Source: Halolamina pelagica
Lineage (GTDB): Archaea > Halobacteriota > Halobacteria > Halobacteriales > Haloferacaceae
DNA: 64,000 nt
Assembly (NCBI RefSeq): GCF_001307315.1
Contig: NZ_LGUC01000001.1
Span: 124,001 to 188,000, forward strand
Reading direction: 5' to 3'
Position 1 is the stretch's first letter, and every line of letters begins with the position of its first letter. The position numbers were made by a program, and so were the translations under genes. The notes under the pieces were generated by a model that worked only from the letters and a program-made list of their open reading frames with translations, had not been told where the DNA came from and searched no databases. Below are positions 17,790 through 26,084 of the stretch, in pieces.

Positions 17790-18056
17790 TTACAGGCGGC
17801 CGACGGAGTCGACGTCGATGCTCTCGACGCCATCCACGTCGCGGAACGCCTCCTCGACGGCCTCGGTGCCACCCGCGTCGTCCGGGACGATCACCGTCGG
17901 CAGCAGCGCGACGAGGCCAAAGGCCACGTCCTCGCGCTGGTAGCCGCGGATCTCGGCGCCCTCGGGGAGCGCGGCCTCGAGTCGGTCCTCGAGCTCGTCG
18001 AGGTCGATCTCGGGGCTCTCCGGCATGACCTTGATCTTGGCGGCGACGTCACCCAT
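17790..18056 (-). CDS. ef1B: Translation elongation factor 1-beta (aEF1B)
   Basis: The protein has 88 residues, the normal archaeal aEF1B length. It reads [26 protein letters not shown] with [25 protein letters not shown], ending in [15 protein letters not shown]. aEF1B is the guanine-nucleotide exchange factor that recharges EF-1 alpha with GTP. The ATG at 18056 lies only 2 nt after the stop of the upstream zinc-finger gene, so the two are co-transcribed. The same pairing (HVO_2753/HVO_2752) is known in Haloferax volcanii. An in-frame extension up to 18155 is antisense-like sequence inside the zinc-finger gene and is rejected. Confidence 0.95.
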   Translation of the reverse strand: MGDVAAKIKVMPESPEIDLDELEDRLEAALPEGAEIRGYQREDVAFGLVALLPTVIVPDDAGGTEAVEEAFRDVDGVESIDVDSVGRL

Positions 18057-18058
18057 CG

Positions 18059-18238
18059 TTAGGGCCCCCTGAACCCGCAGTCCGGGCACTCGTAGAGGTT
18101 GCTCTGCTTGCGACACTTGGCACACCGGAAGATGACGGTCCCGCACTCCGGGCACTTGAACCGGGCCGCGTTGGTCCCCGTGACGGAGATGCCACAGGAG
18201 ACGCAGGCGCGATCTCCCGTCGTATCTGCTTCGCTCAT
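18059..18238 (-). CDS. 59-aa zinc-finger protein, HVO_2753 type
   Basis: The protein is exactly 59 residues and has four CxxC knuckles: Cys12/15, Cys29/32, Cys39/42 and Cys51/54, three in C-P/V-x-C-G form. It matches the haloarchaeal small zinc-finger family whose Haloferax member (HVO_2753) has a solved two-zinc structure and affects swarming and biofilm formation, as I recall the literature. It precedes ef1B by 2 nt. The start at 18238 lies 24-31 nt below a CGTTTAACCG element, the expected distance for a leaderless transcript. Confidence 0.93.
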   Translation of the reverse strand: MSEADTTGDRACVSCGISVTGTNAARFKCPECGTVIFRCAKCRKQSNLYECPDCGFRGP

Positions 18239-18260
18239 ATGCATGAAGCCGGGCGCGTGA

Positions 18261-18270
18261 CGTTTAACCG
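18261..18270 (-). promoter_or_regulatory. TATA-like GTTAAAC element of the zinc-finger/ef1B operon
   Basis: On the minus strand this reads CGGTTAAACG and is centred about 27 nt upstream of the ATG at 18238. Near-identical elements sit at the same distance from the L11, GIDE-domain and cyclophilin genes in this window. Confidence 0.55.
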
Positions 18271-18445
18271 TTACCTTGTCCGGCCGAGCCGGCGGAATCG
18301 CTCGCCGCGGCACCGTCGACGACCCACCAGCGCCACGAGACACGGCGGGGATGGTGTGAGACGACGCCGACGCGCGCCCCCACAGCGCGACGCCGTCACA
18401 CGCCATCGGTAGCTCTATTTCTCGACAGGCGAACACGATTCAGGT

Positions 18446-19288
18446 ATGCGACGCCCTCCACGCAGTGCGACCGACTCGCGACGACAGTTCCTGAAACGCG
18501 CCGCGGCCACCCTTGGGGTCGCCGGCCTCACCAGCACCGCTGGCTGCCTCGGCGACGTGCGCGACAACGTGTCCCCGCCCGCGACGGCGATTGGTGGCAC
18601 GAGTGCGATCGCCGAGACCGCGCTCTCGAAGGACGCGTTCGACGCCTACGCCACTCGCCAGCGCGAGCAGTACGGCGATCACGGCATCTGGGGCGCCGCC
18701 GATTCCGAGCCCGAGCACGACCTCGAGTTCGTCGGCGCGTGGACGCGCACGATCGGGGTCACAGCTGACGGCAGCCCGGCCCCCCAGCCCGAGGGCCCGG
18801 GCGACCTCCGCGCCGTCGCCGACAGCGTCGTGGCCGCCTACGAGATCCCCGACCGCTCGACGGAGGAGAAACAGCACTACCAACTCTGGCTCTGGGCGGC
18901 AGGTCGACTCCCCGGGGAAGCCGACGACGGCCCCGTTGCGGCGACGCCCGGACTCCGCCGCGTCGAGATCGGTGTCGAACTCACCGGTGGCGACGCCGAG
19001 ATGGGGGCGTACACGCCCGGGAGCGACCACTCCCGCGGGCCGGTCACGGTCGGTCCCGCGTCCCCGGATGTCGACGGGCTAGCGGCGTCGGTCCCGCTCG
19101 AAACCGGACAGATCCGCGTCGTTCCGGACCGAACTGGGTTCGACAAGAACGCCTACGCAGTCGCGTGGACCGGCGACCACGACGGCCAGCAGGCGGTCGC
19201 CGCCACCTGCGAAACGGCGTGGGACGGCGACAGCGCCCCGCAGTTCGAACTCTCGGTTCGACTGGCGGCGGATCGCCGACGGCTCTGA
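18446..19288 (+). CDS. Tat-exported lipoprotein of unknown function
   Basis: The protein has 280 residues. The N-terminus has a twin-arginine signal (SRRQFLKRAAATLGVAGL) followed by a lipobox-like cysteine (STAGC, about Cys34), so it should be exported folded by Tat and lipid-anchored outside the cell. The mature part has no family I recognise. It is Trp/Tyr-containing and acidic, with a conserved-looking LWLWAAGRLPGE stretch. It stands alone between the zinc-finger operon and a membrane-protein pair, downstream of a region with an imperfect inverted repeat (18351-18406). The ATG at 18446 is the start that leaves a proper Tat n-region. Confidence 0.75.
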   Translation: MRRPPRSATDSRRQFLKRAAATLGVAGLTSTAGCLGDVRDNVSPPATAIGGTSAIAETALSKDAFDAYATRQREQYGDHGIWGAADSEPEHDLEFVGAWTRTIGVTADGSPAPQPEGPGDLRAVADSVVAAYEIPDRSTEEKQHYQLWLWAAGRLPGEADDGPVAATPGLRRVEIGVELTGGDAEMGAYTPGSDHSRGPVTVGPASPDVDGLAASVPLETGQIRVVPDRTGFDKNAYAVAWTGDHDGQQAVAATCETAWDGDSAPQFELSVRLAADRRRL

Positions 19289-19330
19289 CGCGGCCGAACC
19301 ATTTTCCCCGTACCGCTAAAAGACGAGAGC

Positions 19331-19972
19331 ATGGACAGCGCAGGGCTGGGGCTCGTCGAAGGAGAGCGCGCCAACGCGCTGGTGGCGTGGGCCGTGCTCG
19401 GCTTCCTCCTCGTGACCGGCGCCGTCGAACTCCTGACCGGCCAACTCGTCTGGGCGGGGTTCGTACTCGTCGTCGTGGCGCTGGGCGCGCTCCCGGCCGT
19501 CCGCAACCGGAACTGGCAGACGATGCTCCCGTGGGAACTGCTCGCGCTGGCAGCGCTCCCCGTCGGCGGGCGGGTGTTCGTCGCCGGCCAGACCGTCGGC
19601 CAGATCACGCTGACCGGGCGGGTGACGACGTACGTCGCCGTCGCCGCGGTCGCGCTGATCGTCGCCGTCCTGCTCGATCGGTTCACGACGACGCGGATGA
19701 ACGACGCGTTCGCGGTGGTGTTCGTCGTCATCACCACTATGGCGGCCGCGGGCATCTGGGCGGTCGCCCAGTGGCTCTCGGACATCTATCTCGGCACGGG
19801 GTTTCTCGACCGCCCACACGCCGAGGAGGCGCTGATGTGGGACTTCACGGCTGCCACGATGGCGGGGCTCTTCTCGGCGCTGCTGTTCACCTACTACTTC
19901 CGACGGCGAGCCAACGGCGGAGCCGGCGGCCTGGGCGTCGACGGCCCGCTCCCGGACGGGGGTGAGCCGTAG
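19331..19972 (+). CDS. Polytopic membrane protein of unknown function, paired with a YjdF-like protein
   Basis: The protein has 213 residues and about six membrane helices, with a short cytoplasmic tail rich in Gly and Pro. I recognise no catalytic motif. Its stop codon overlaps the GTG start of the next membrane-protein gene by 1 nt, so the two are translationally coupled and probably work together. Content such as MWDFTAATMAGLFSALLFTYYF near the C-terminus looks like the core of the neighbour's fold, suggesting distant homology within the pair. Confidence 0.7.
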   Translation: MDSAGLGLVEGERANALVAWAVLGFLLVTGAVELLTGQLVWAGFVLVVVALGALPAVRNRNWQTMLPWELLALAALPVGGRVFVAGQTVGQITLTGRVTTYVAVAAVALIVAVLLDRFTTTRMNDAFAVVFVVITTMAAAGIWAVAQWLSDIYLGTGFLDRPHAEEALMWDFTAATMAGLFSALLFTYYFRRRANGGAGGLGVDGPLPDGGEP

Positions 19973-20637
19973 TGAGGATCCGCGACTGGCTCGGCCTGAG
20001 CGATCGCCAGCAGCGCATCGCCGCCCAAGCGATGCAGTACGGCCTGTTCGGCATGATCGCCGTCGGCTTCTACGAGGGCAGCGTCGGCGTGATGGTCAAC
20101 GCCGGCGTCGGGTTCGTGGTGACGTACCTCCCCGCCCTCCTGGAGCGGGACTACGACATCGAACTCGACCCGGCGCTGGTGCTGTGGATCACGCTCGCGG
20201 TGTTCCTCCACGGGTTCGGGACGGTCGGCCTCCCGGGCGCCGAGGCCCACCCCTACCGCGCGGTGCCCTGGTGGGACCACATGACCCACACGTTCTCGGC
20301 GAGTATCGTCGCCGGCGCGGGCTACGTAACGGTCCGCGCGCTCGACGAGCACACCGACGCCGTGCGCTTCCCGCCGCAGTTCGTCTTCGTGTTCATCCTG
20401 CTGTTCACGATGGCCTTTGGCGTACTCTGGGAGGTACTCGAGTTCGCCATCGCGCTGACAGCCGAGGCGACCGGTTCGGCCGCGGTGCTCACCCAGTACG
20501 GGCTGGAGGACACGATGAAGGACCTGCTGTTCGACACGCTTGGCGGCATCGTCGTCGGGCTCTGGGGCACCGCGTACCTGACCGGGCTCACCGAGTCGGT
20601 CACCGACCGACTCCGCGCGCGTAGCGGGGCGGAGTAG
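19972..20637 (+). CDS. YjdF-like (DUF2238-type) integral membrane protein
   Basis: The protein has 221 residues and about six helices. The stretch PWWDHMTHTFSASIVAG and, later, AFGVLWEVLEFA resemble the D-H-x-x-H and W-E-x-x-E-x motifs of YjdF/DUF2238 membrane proteins, whose function is unsettled. Conserved His and Glu in membrane helices hint at metal or proton handling. The start is GTG at 19972, overlapping the stop of the preceding gene by one base. Assignment to the family is by motif memory only. Confidence 0.68.
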   Translation: MRIRDWLGLSDRQQRIAAQAMQYGLFGMIAVGFYEGSVGVMVNAGVGFVVTYLPALLERDYDIELDPALVLWITLAVFLHGFGTVGLPGAEAHPYRAVPWWDHMTHTFSASIVAGAGYVTVRALDEHTDAVRFPPQFVFVFILLFTMAFGVLWEVLEFAIALTAEATGSAAVLTQYGLEDTMKDLLFDTLGGIVVGLWGTAYLTGLTESVTDRLRARSGAE

Positions 20638-20706
20638 CTCCCGCCCCGGGAACCGGGCGGCGGCGCCGACCGCAACCGTGATTCGGCGGGGGGCCGATCC
20701 CCGCGT

Positions 20707-20967
20707 ATGGTCGACACTGCCCTCCTCTGGATCGGGCTCCTCGTGCTGGTCGTCGTTGCGGGCATCGGCGTCGCCGCCTGGCAGTTCGCGACCACTGGCG
20801 AGCGCCCCCTGCGACCCTTAGCGATCGCGGCGGCCGCGTTCGCCGGCGTGTTCCAACTCGGGCAAGCGAACGGCTACTTCCGGCCGACTGCGGCGGCAGT
20901 GCTGACGGCGGCCTGCCTGCTGCTCGCGGTCGGGCTGATCGTGATGGAGTTCCGGAGCGACGAATAG
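20707..20967 (+). CDS. Small membrane protein (86 aa)
   Basis: The protein has 86 residues with three predicted helices: residues 5-27, 38-55 and 61-80. The helices are joined by a short acidic or basic loop, and the protein ends EFRSDE. No known family is recognised. The ATG start is clear and the composition is typical of haloarchaeal small membrane proteins. It is convergent with the L11 gene. Confidence 0.6.
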   Translation: MVDTALLWIGLLVLVVVAGIGVAAWQFATTGERPLRPLAIAAAAFAGVFQLGQANGYFRPTAAAVLTAACLLLAVGLIVMEFRSDE

Positions 20968-21008
20968 CGTCGCTACCCGGGTGAGAGAACGGAGAGAGAA
21001 GCGCCGCG

Positions 21009-21488
21009 TTACGCCTCGGCGAACGTGTCGTCGTAGTCGCCGGCGTCGATGCGCTCTTTGAACGTGCGGCCGTCCTCGCCCTCGATGGTCACGCCCAGCG
21101 AGACACACGTGCCCGCGACCTCCTTGGCCGCGTTCTTGGTGTCGTACGAGAGCAGGTCCGAGGACTTCTGCTCGGCGATCTTCTTGAGCTGCTCGGCGGT
21201 CAGGTCGGCGACGAACTCCTCCTGGGGCTCGCCGGAGCCGGTGTCGAAGCCGGCCTCGTCCTTGATCAGCTCCGCCGTCGGCGGGACGCCGACCTCGATC
21301 GAGAACGAGCCGTCGTCCTCGTAGTCGATGGTGACGGGGACCTCCATCCCGTCGAAGGCGTCGGTCTCCTCGTTGATCTCCTGCACGACCGCCTGCACGT
21401 CGACGGGTGTCGGACCCAGCTCGGGGCCGAGCGGCGGGCCAGGATCGGCCTCACCGCCCGCGACGAGCACTTCGATGGTTCCAGCCAT
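21009..21488 (-). CDS. rpl11: Ribosomal protein L11 (uL11)
   Basis: The protein has 159 residues, typical for archaeal uL11. MAGTIEVLVAGGEADPGPPLGPELGPTPVDV gives the N-terminal domain with the Pro-rich PPLGP motif, and LKKIAEQKSSDLLSYDTKNAAKEVAGTCVSLGVTIEG gives the rRNA-binding C-terminal domain. It binds the GTPase-associated region of 23S rRNA, with the L10/L12 stalk. In many haloarchaea L11 lies apart from L1/L10/L12, as here. A GTTAAAC promoter element lies about 27 nt upstream of the ATG. Confidence 0.98.
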   Translation of the reverse strand: MAGTIEVLVAGGEADPGPPLGPELGPTPVDVQAVVQEINEETDAFDGMEVPVTIDYEDDGSFSIEVGVPPTAELIKDEAGFDTGSGEPQEEFVADLTAEQLKKIAEQKSSDLLSYDTKNAAKEVAGTCVSLGVTIEGEDGRTFKERIDAGDYDDTFAEA

Positions 21489-21510
21489 ACCCGAAAGGTG
21501 CCCGGCGCGC

Positions 21511-21520
21511 CGTTTAACGG
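21511..21520 (-). promoter_or_regulatory. TATA-like GTTAAAC element of the L11 gene
   Basis: The minus strand reads CCGTTAAACG, 23-32 nt upstream of the L11 ATG at 21488. Spacing and sequence match the elements at the zinc-finger and GIDE genes. Confidence 0.55.
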
Positions 21521-21583
21521 TTTCTTTCCGGATCCGACCCGGAGCGACAGCGGTTTGGCCCTGCCGGGTACAGCAGGCACCGT

Positions 21584-21982
21584 ATGCGCTCCCGCGCCCG
21601 AACGCTCGCACTCGTCGCCGGCGGCGGGTTCGCGGGCGCGAACGCACGCTGGCTGCTCGCCGTGGCGCTCCCCGACCTCGGCGGCACGCTCGCGGCGAAC
21701 GTCCTCGGCGCGTTCGTCCTGGGCGCCGTCGTCGCCACCGTCGCCGCAGGTCGGCTCGGGCCGGCGGTCCGCCTCGCGCTCGCGACGGGGTTTCTCTCCT
21801 CGTTTACGACCTACTCCACGTTCGCCGTCGAGTCGGCGCTGGCCGGGTCGCCCGCGCTCATGATCGGCAACGTCCTCACGAACTACGCGCTCGGCTTCGC
21901 CGCCGCCGCAGCGGGCTTGGTCCTCGCACGCCGCATCCTTGGCCACGACGGCGACGCCAGCGCCGGAGGTGAGTCGGCGTGA
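21584..21982 (+). CDS. crcB: CrcB/Fluc fluoride channel subunit
   Basis: The protein has 132 residues and four membrane helices. GGGFAGANARWLLA matches the CrcB start, LAANVLGAFVLGAV carries the conserved Asn of the N-x-x-G-x-F motif, and GFLSSFTTYSTFAVE carries the G-F-x-G/S-x-F/S-T-T-F-S-T-F signature (phenylalanine box and sodium site). CrcB channels export fluoride. The next gene encodes a second CrcB and starts within the stop of this one, so the two probably form the hetero-oligomeric, antiparallel version of the dual-topology channel. Confidence 0.93.
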   Translation: MRSRARTLALVAGGGFAGANARWLLAVALPDLGGTLAANVLGAFVLGAVVATVAAGRLGPAVRLALATGFLSSFTTYSTFAVESALAGSPALMIGNVLTNYALGFAAAAAGLVLARRILGHDGDASAGGESA

Positions 21983-22335
21983 TCGCCCCCGCACCGATCC
22001 TCGTCGGCCTCGGCGGCGCCCTCGGCGCCGTGCTTCGCTACGCGGTCGGGGAGGCACTCGCCGACGCCGACACGGCGTTCTCGGCGTCGACGCTCGCGGT
22101 CAACACGCTCGGCACGTTCGCGCTGGGGCTGCTCACCTTCGCCGGCGCCGGTGACGGCACGGTGCTCCTGCTCGGCACCGGCACCTGTGGCGCGTTCACG
22201 ACGTTCTCGTCGTTCTCGGTCGAGACCGTACGGACCTGGGAGAGCGGCGACCGAACGGTTGCGGCTGGTTACGCGCTCGGGACGCTCGTACTGGCAGGAG
22301 CCGCGCTCGGGATCGCGTGGCTGCTCGTCGGGTGA
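21979..22335 (+). CDS. crcB: CrcB/Fluc fluoride channel subunit, second copy
   Basis: The protein has 118 residues and four membrane helices. It has LGGALGAVLRYAVGEAL, STLAVNTLGTFALGLL (the conserved N-T-L-G-x-F) and GTCGAFTTFSSFSVET (the T-T-F-S-x-F signature). The GTG start overlaps the TGA of the first copy, ensuring equal production of both subunits. Tandem crcB genes with opposite charge bias in their loops typically make heterodimeric fluoride channels; that inference rests on gene arrangement. Confidence 0.93.
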   Translation: MIAPAPILVGLGGALGAVLRYAVGEALADADTAFSASTLAVNTLGTFALGLLTFAGAGDGTVLLLGTGTCGAFTTFSSFSVETVRTWESGDRTVAAGYALGTLVLAGAALGIAWLLVG

Positions 22336-22374
22336 GGAAAACGTTCTTTCGCCCGGCGGGGCGAGTCGACCCCC

Positions 22375-22551
22375 ATGGGGCGAGAGAAGCGCATCCGACT
22401 TGCGCTCGGGATCCTGCTCGTGCTGGGTGGCGTCGGCATCGTCGTCGCGACGGTAACCGGTCAGGATGCCTACCTCAGCGCGGGGGCGGCGGTCGTCTGT
22501 CTGGCCAGTGGCGCGGCGATGGCGTACACGAGACGGATCGAGGACAGTTGA
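22375..22551 (+). CDS. Very small membrane protein (58 aa)
   Basis: The reading frame runs from ATG 22375 to TGA 22551 and encodes 58 residues: a basic start (MGREKRIRL), two predicted helices (residues 8-25 and 31-48) and an acidic end (RRIEDS). It lies 39 nt after the crcB pair on the same strand and could be co-transcribed. I recognise no family. Clear haloarchaeal codon usage and a positive-inside charge pattern support a real protein. Confidence 0.55.
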   Translation: MGREKRIRLALGILLVLGGVGIVVATVTGQDAYLSAGAAVVCLASGAAMAYTRRIEDS

Positions 22552-22560
22552 TCCGGCGAC

Positions 22561-23625
22561 TCAGATCTCCACTTCGAACGGCTCGTGCCCGTCGGCGCGC
22601 TCGGCCATCGCGGCACAGAGGTCCGCGACGGCTTCGAGGTCCTCGGTGTCGACCACTTCGACCGGCGTGTGCATGTACCGGTTCGGGATCCCGACGTTCA
22701 GCGACGGCACTCCACCGCGCTGGGTGAACACGCCGTCGGCGTCGGTGCCCGTCCGGCTCCCGGCGGCCTGCAGCTGGTAGTCGACGTCGTCGTCGTCGCC
22801 GGATTCGCGCGCCAGGTCGACCAGCTTCGGGTGGTTCGCGCTCCCGCGGCCGACCACGGGCCCCTCGCTGAGTTCGACCGGCCCGCGGTTGCTGCCGGCC
22901 ACGTCCGGGTTGTCGGTCGCGTGGGTCACGTCGACGGCGACGTAGGCGTCCGGATCGATGCCGAAGCCGACCATCTGGGCGCCCTTCAGGCCGACCTCCT
23001 CCTGCACCGTCGAGACGGCGTACACCGTCGCGTCGGCGCCGGCTTCGGCCGCCCGGCGCAGCGCCTCGGCGGCGACCCAGGTGCCCACGCGGTTGTCCAT
23101 CCCGCGGGCGGCGACGCGGCTGTTCGCCAGCTCCTGAATCCCGGAGGAGAACGTCACCGGGTCGCCGATGGAGACGAGTTCCTCGGCGTCGTCGTCGTCC
23201 TCCGCCCCCACGTCGACGAACTGCTCGCTGATGTCCTCGTACTCCTCGTCGCCCTCACGCAGGTGGATCGCAGTCTGCCCGATCACGCCCTGGACTGGCC
23301 CGTCGTCGGTGTGGATCGTGACGTGCTGGCCCTTCGAGACCGTGCGGTCCGAGCCGCCGACCCGAGAGAGGCGGAGGAAGCCGTCGTCGACGATGTCGCG
23401 AACGATGAACCCGATCTCGTCGGCGTGGCCGCCGACGGCGAACTCCGTCTCGACATCCGGATCGCCCTCGTGGACCGCGATCGCGTTGCCGTACGCGTCG
23501 GTCTCGACGCGGTCGGCGAACGCCGAGACGTAGTCGACCCAGACGCGCTGGCCGCGCGTCTCGAAGCCGGAGGGGCTGGGGGTGGTGAGCAGTTCGTCCA
23601 GGAACTCGCGTTGGCGCTCGTCCAT
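22561..23625 (-). CDS. M42 family metallopeptidase (tetrahedral aminopeptidase / endoglucanase-like)
   Basis: The protein has 354 residues. Metal ligands are recognisable: FAVGGHADEIGF (His, with Asp), ARGMDNRVGTW (bridging Asp), STVQEEVGLKGA (catalytic Glu pair), DVTHATDNP and the C-terminal PNRYMHTPVEV (His). M42 enzymes are large dodecameric aminopeptidases that trim peptides released by the proteasome; some are annotated as endoglucanases by early misassignment. An insertion rich in Asp/Glu (DVGAEDDDDAEE) around residue 150 is a haloarchaeal adaptation. ATG 23625 is the start, and the upstream open frame is antisense to other sequence. Confidence 0.94.
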   Translation of the reverse strand: MDERQREFLDELLTTPSPSGFETRGQRVWVDYVSAFADRVETDAYGNAIAVHEGDPDVETEFAVGGHADEIGFIVRDIVDDGFLRLSRVGGSDRTVSKGQHVTIHTDDGPVQGVIGQTAIHLREGDEEYEDISEQFVDVGAEDDDDAEELVSIGDPVTFSSGIQELANSRVAARGMDNRVGTWVAAEALRRAAEAGADATVYAVSTVQEEVGLKGAQMVGFGIDPDAYVAVDVTHATDNPDVAGSNRGPVELSEGPVVGRGSANHPKLVDLARESGDDDDVDYQLQAAGSRTGTDADGVFTQRGGVPSLNVGIPNRYMHTPVEVVDTEDLEAVADLCAAMAERADGHEPFEVEI

Positions 23626-23767
23626 AGCCGCATCTCGGAAGGGAGGCCTATGAGTCCGGCGGTGGGGGTCGCTCCCGCCGGTTCGGGACGGAGTCGTCCG
23701 CGAGCAAGTGGCTCCGTGTCGTTCACGTTCACCAACAACTAAGTCGGACGGACCCAGAGATACCGTC

Positions 23768-24466
23768 ATGCGCCCCGTTCGGCCCTCCCTCCAGTCGGCC
23801 GCTGACAGAGCAGTATCGACCCTCGTGTTCGCAGCGGCGTTACTCGTGGACGCGACGACCTCAGCCGCCAGCCTACTTTGGCGGGCGCTCGGCGACGTCG
23901 CTCGCCGCCTCCACAGCGCCTGGCGGCGTGGGAAAGGCAGCGCGAGCGAGCTCTCCGGTCCGGCGAAACGGTTCGCCACGGGCCCACTGCGTGCCTTCCT
24001 GCTCGGCCGTCGAACCGGCCGCTCGGTGGTCCTCACGCTGTCGAGCCCCGTGCTCGCGCTGGCAACGGCGTGGTGGGTCGGCTCGACGGTCGGCTACGAA
24101 TCCCTCGTCGCGTCCGTCCGCGGGACGTGGTTTGGAACCGATCCCGCCCTCGCAGTGTTCGCCGCCGTCGGCGCGTTGCTCCTCCTCGCTGCCGCCAGCG
24201 CGGCCGCCAACTCCGGTGTCCTCCCGACGACGCTGCTCGTGAGCGCGCCGGTCTTCGGCGCTGCCCTCACACGCTACGGGACGACAGTCACGTACGCGTG
24301 GGGTGCGGAGGTAGTCTCCCTGCCGAGCGCGGTCGGGTTCGCGGTCGTCATCGGGGTCGGGGTCGGCGCGCCCATCGCCGTCGTCGGCTTCTGCCTCGGG
24401 TTCCTCACCCGGCGGGCCGCCGTAGCAATTCGGCGCCCGTCAGACACCGACGCCGGGAGCGCGTAA
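23768..24466 (+). CDS. Membrane protein of unknown function
   Basis: The protein has 232 residues. It begins with an amphipathic or helical region (residues 15-40), a basic loop (RRLHSAWRRGKGS) and about four further helices between residues 85 and 215, ending RRPSDTDAGSA. No motif points to a function. The ATG at 23768 follows the M42 gene divergently by about 140 nt. Coding is supported by codon pattern and consistent hydrophobic segmentation. Confidence 0.65.
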   Translation: MRPVRPSLQSAADRAVSTLVFAAALLVDATTSAASLLWRALGDVARRLHSAWRRGKGSASELSGPAKRFATGPLRAFLLGRRTGRSVVLTLSSPVLALATAWWVGSTVGYESLVASVRGTWFGTDPALAVFAAVGALLLLAAASAAANSGVLPTTLLVSAPVFGAALTRYGTTVTYAWGAEVVSLPSAVGFAVVIGVGVGAPIAVVGFCLGFLTRRAAVAIRRPSDTDAGSA

Positions 24467-24556
24467 GCGGCGACGCCGGGCGTGGCCGTCGGCGGTTCCG
24501 CCCCCTCCGTGACCGCGCCCAAAACGGCTATCACGCTACCGACCGAACAGACATGT

Positions 24557-25054
24557 ATGGCCGACAAACAGTTCACGTTCTTCGAGTTGCACTTCCACGA
24601 CGGGTTCCAAGTCGGGCCGCGCAGCCTCCCGGGCGTCGACGAACTGACCGACGAGGCGACACCGACCGACACCGGCGCGGCCGACACGAGCACGAGCGAG
24701 ACCGCCGAGGAGTCGCTCGAGAGCTCGAAGGGGCCCGGCCTCAGTCTGCTCGCGCCCCTGGCCGGCCTGGGCGCCCTCGCGGCGATCGCCTACGCCGTCC
24801 GGAAGCTGCTGGGCGGCGTCGAACCCGAGGGGCTCGACGCGCTGGACGACATCGAGGAGCAGGTCGACGAAGCGACCCAGGAGCTCGAAGCCGAGGCCGG
24901 GGACTCGGTCCCGATCGAGATCACCAGCCCCGAGGAGGAGTCGGGCGGCCGCCTCGGGCTGGTCGTCGCCGCCGTCGTCGGCCTGCTGCTGGCGCTGGCG
25001 CTGGCCGCGTACAAACTCCTCGCCGGGAGCGAGGAGATCGTGGTCGAGGAGTAG
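24557..25054 (+). CDS. Acidic protein with two membrane helices
   Basis: The protein has 165 residues. An N-terminal segment (MADKQFTFFELHFHDGFQ) precedes a Thr/Glu-rich low-complexity linker. A hydrophobic helix follows near residues 62-82, then an acidic cytoplasmic or external segment (DDIEEQVDEATQELEAE), and a second helix near residues 135-155. The FTFFELHFHDG opening looks conserved and distinctive, though I cannot name the family. The second of two closely spaced ATGs (24553, 24557) is in the coding frame. Confidence 0.65.
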   Translation: MADKQFTFFELHFHDGFQVGPRSLPGVDELTDEATPTDTGAADTSTSETAEESLESSKGPGLSLLAPLAGLGALAAIAYAVRKLLGGVEPEGLDALDDIEEQVDEATQELEAEAGDSVPIEITSPEEESGGRLGLVVAAVVGLLLALALAAYKLLAGSEEIVVEE

Positions 25055-25096
25055 CCGCGAACGAGGGTTTTTGCCCGCCCGCCGCCGAGTGTGGGT

Positions 25097-26059
25097 ATGG
25101 ATCTCTTCCGCAGCGTCGACGCCGTCGTCTCCGCCTCCGGGGACGGCGTCGTCGACTGGCGGGCCGTCTCCGAGGCGGCGAAAGCGAGTACCGACCCCGG
25201 CTCGCTCGAGCTCTCGGCGGCCGAGCGCCAGGGGTACGCGACGGACGTGCGCGACGCCCGCGACCGCATCCGCGACGTGGGCGGGGTCGCGTTCGACGTG
25301 CCCGAAACGATCTCGCTCCAGAACCGCCACCACTGGATCGACGCCAACGTCGACACGTTCCGGCGACTGATCGAGCCGATGACCGACGAGTTCGACCAGC
25401 CGCTCTTTCCCGGCGCCTCCCGCGTCGTCAACACGGGGTCGCTGTCGTTCTCGCTCGCCTTCCTCGGGCGGCACGTGCTCGGCCAGTACGACCCGCTGCT
25501 GCTGGCGGAAGCGGACGGCGGGCCGACCCACGAACTCTACTTCGTCCACCCGAACATCGAGCGCACCGCCCGCGAACTCGACGTCGACTTCCCCCGGTTC
25601 CGTCGCTGGATCGCGTTCCACGAGGTGACCCACGCCGCGGAGTTCGGCGCCGCCGACTGGCTCCCCGAGTATCTGGAGTCACGGATGCGCGACACCGTCA
25701 CCCAACTCGCGTCGGGCGGCCTGAACCGCGAAGCGTTCTCCGAACTCGACGCCGCGATGACCGCCGTCGAGGGGTACGCGGAGCTGCTGATGGATCGCGC
25801 GTTCGACGAGGAGTACGACGACCTGCGACGGAAGATCGACGCTCGTCGAGGCGGTGGGGGACCGGTGGATCAGCTCATCCGCCGCCTGCTCGGCCTCGGC
25901 CTCAAGCGCCGGCAGTACGAGCGCGGCGCCGACTTCTTCACCACCGTCGCCGACGCCGAGGGGCTCGACGCGGCGGCGAAAGTCTGGGACCGACCGGAGA
26001 ACCTGCCGACCGACGCCGAACTCGACGAGCCCGAGCGCTGGCTCGCGCGGGTCGCCTAA
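25097..26059 (+). CDS. Zinicin-like zinc metalloprotease, F420-associated family (TIGR03624/DUF2342 type)
   Basis: The protein has 320 residues. The zincin motif H-E-x-x-H is clear in IAFHEVTHAAEFGAADWL near residue 175. SLQNRHHWIDANVDTFRRLI and FPGASRVVNTGSLSFSLAFLGRHVLGQYDP are features of the family annotated as coenzyme F420 biosynthesis-associated, which also occurs in actinobacteria. The substrate is unknown, and the F420 link in the literature rests on gene co-occurrence. The window also holds cofC, cofG and cofH, though 7-11 kb away. ATG 25097 is used, and the GTG two codons earlier is an alternative. Confidence 0.85.
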   Translation: MDLFRSVDAVVSASGDGVVDWRAVSEAAKASTDPGSLELSAAERQGYATDVRDARDRIRDVGGVAFDVPETISLQNRHHWIDANVDTFRRLIEPMTDEFDQPLFPGASRVVNTGSLSFSLAFLGRHVLGQYDPLLLAEADGGPTHELYFVHPNIERTARELDVDFPRFRRWIAFHEVTHAAEFGAADWLPEYLESRMRDTVTQLASGGLNREAFSELDAAMTAVEGYAELLMDRAFDEEYDDLRRKIDARRGGGGPVDQLIRRLLGLGLKRRQYERGADFFTTVADAEGLDAAAKVWDRPENLPTDAELDEPERWLARVA

Positions 26060-26084
26060 CCGCATTTCCGCCCGGACCGCGCCG

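Noticed and set aside
22585..23742. A 385-codon frame antisense to the M42 peptidase
   Set aside because: The peptidase on the other strand has clear metal-binding motifs, and this frame has none.
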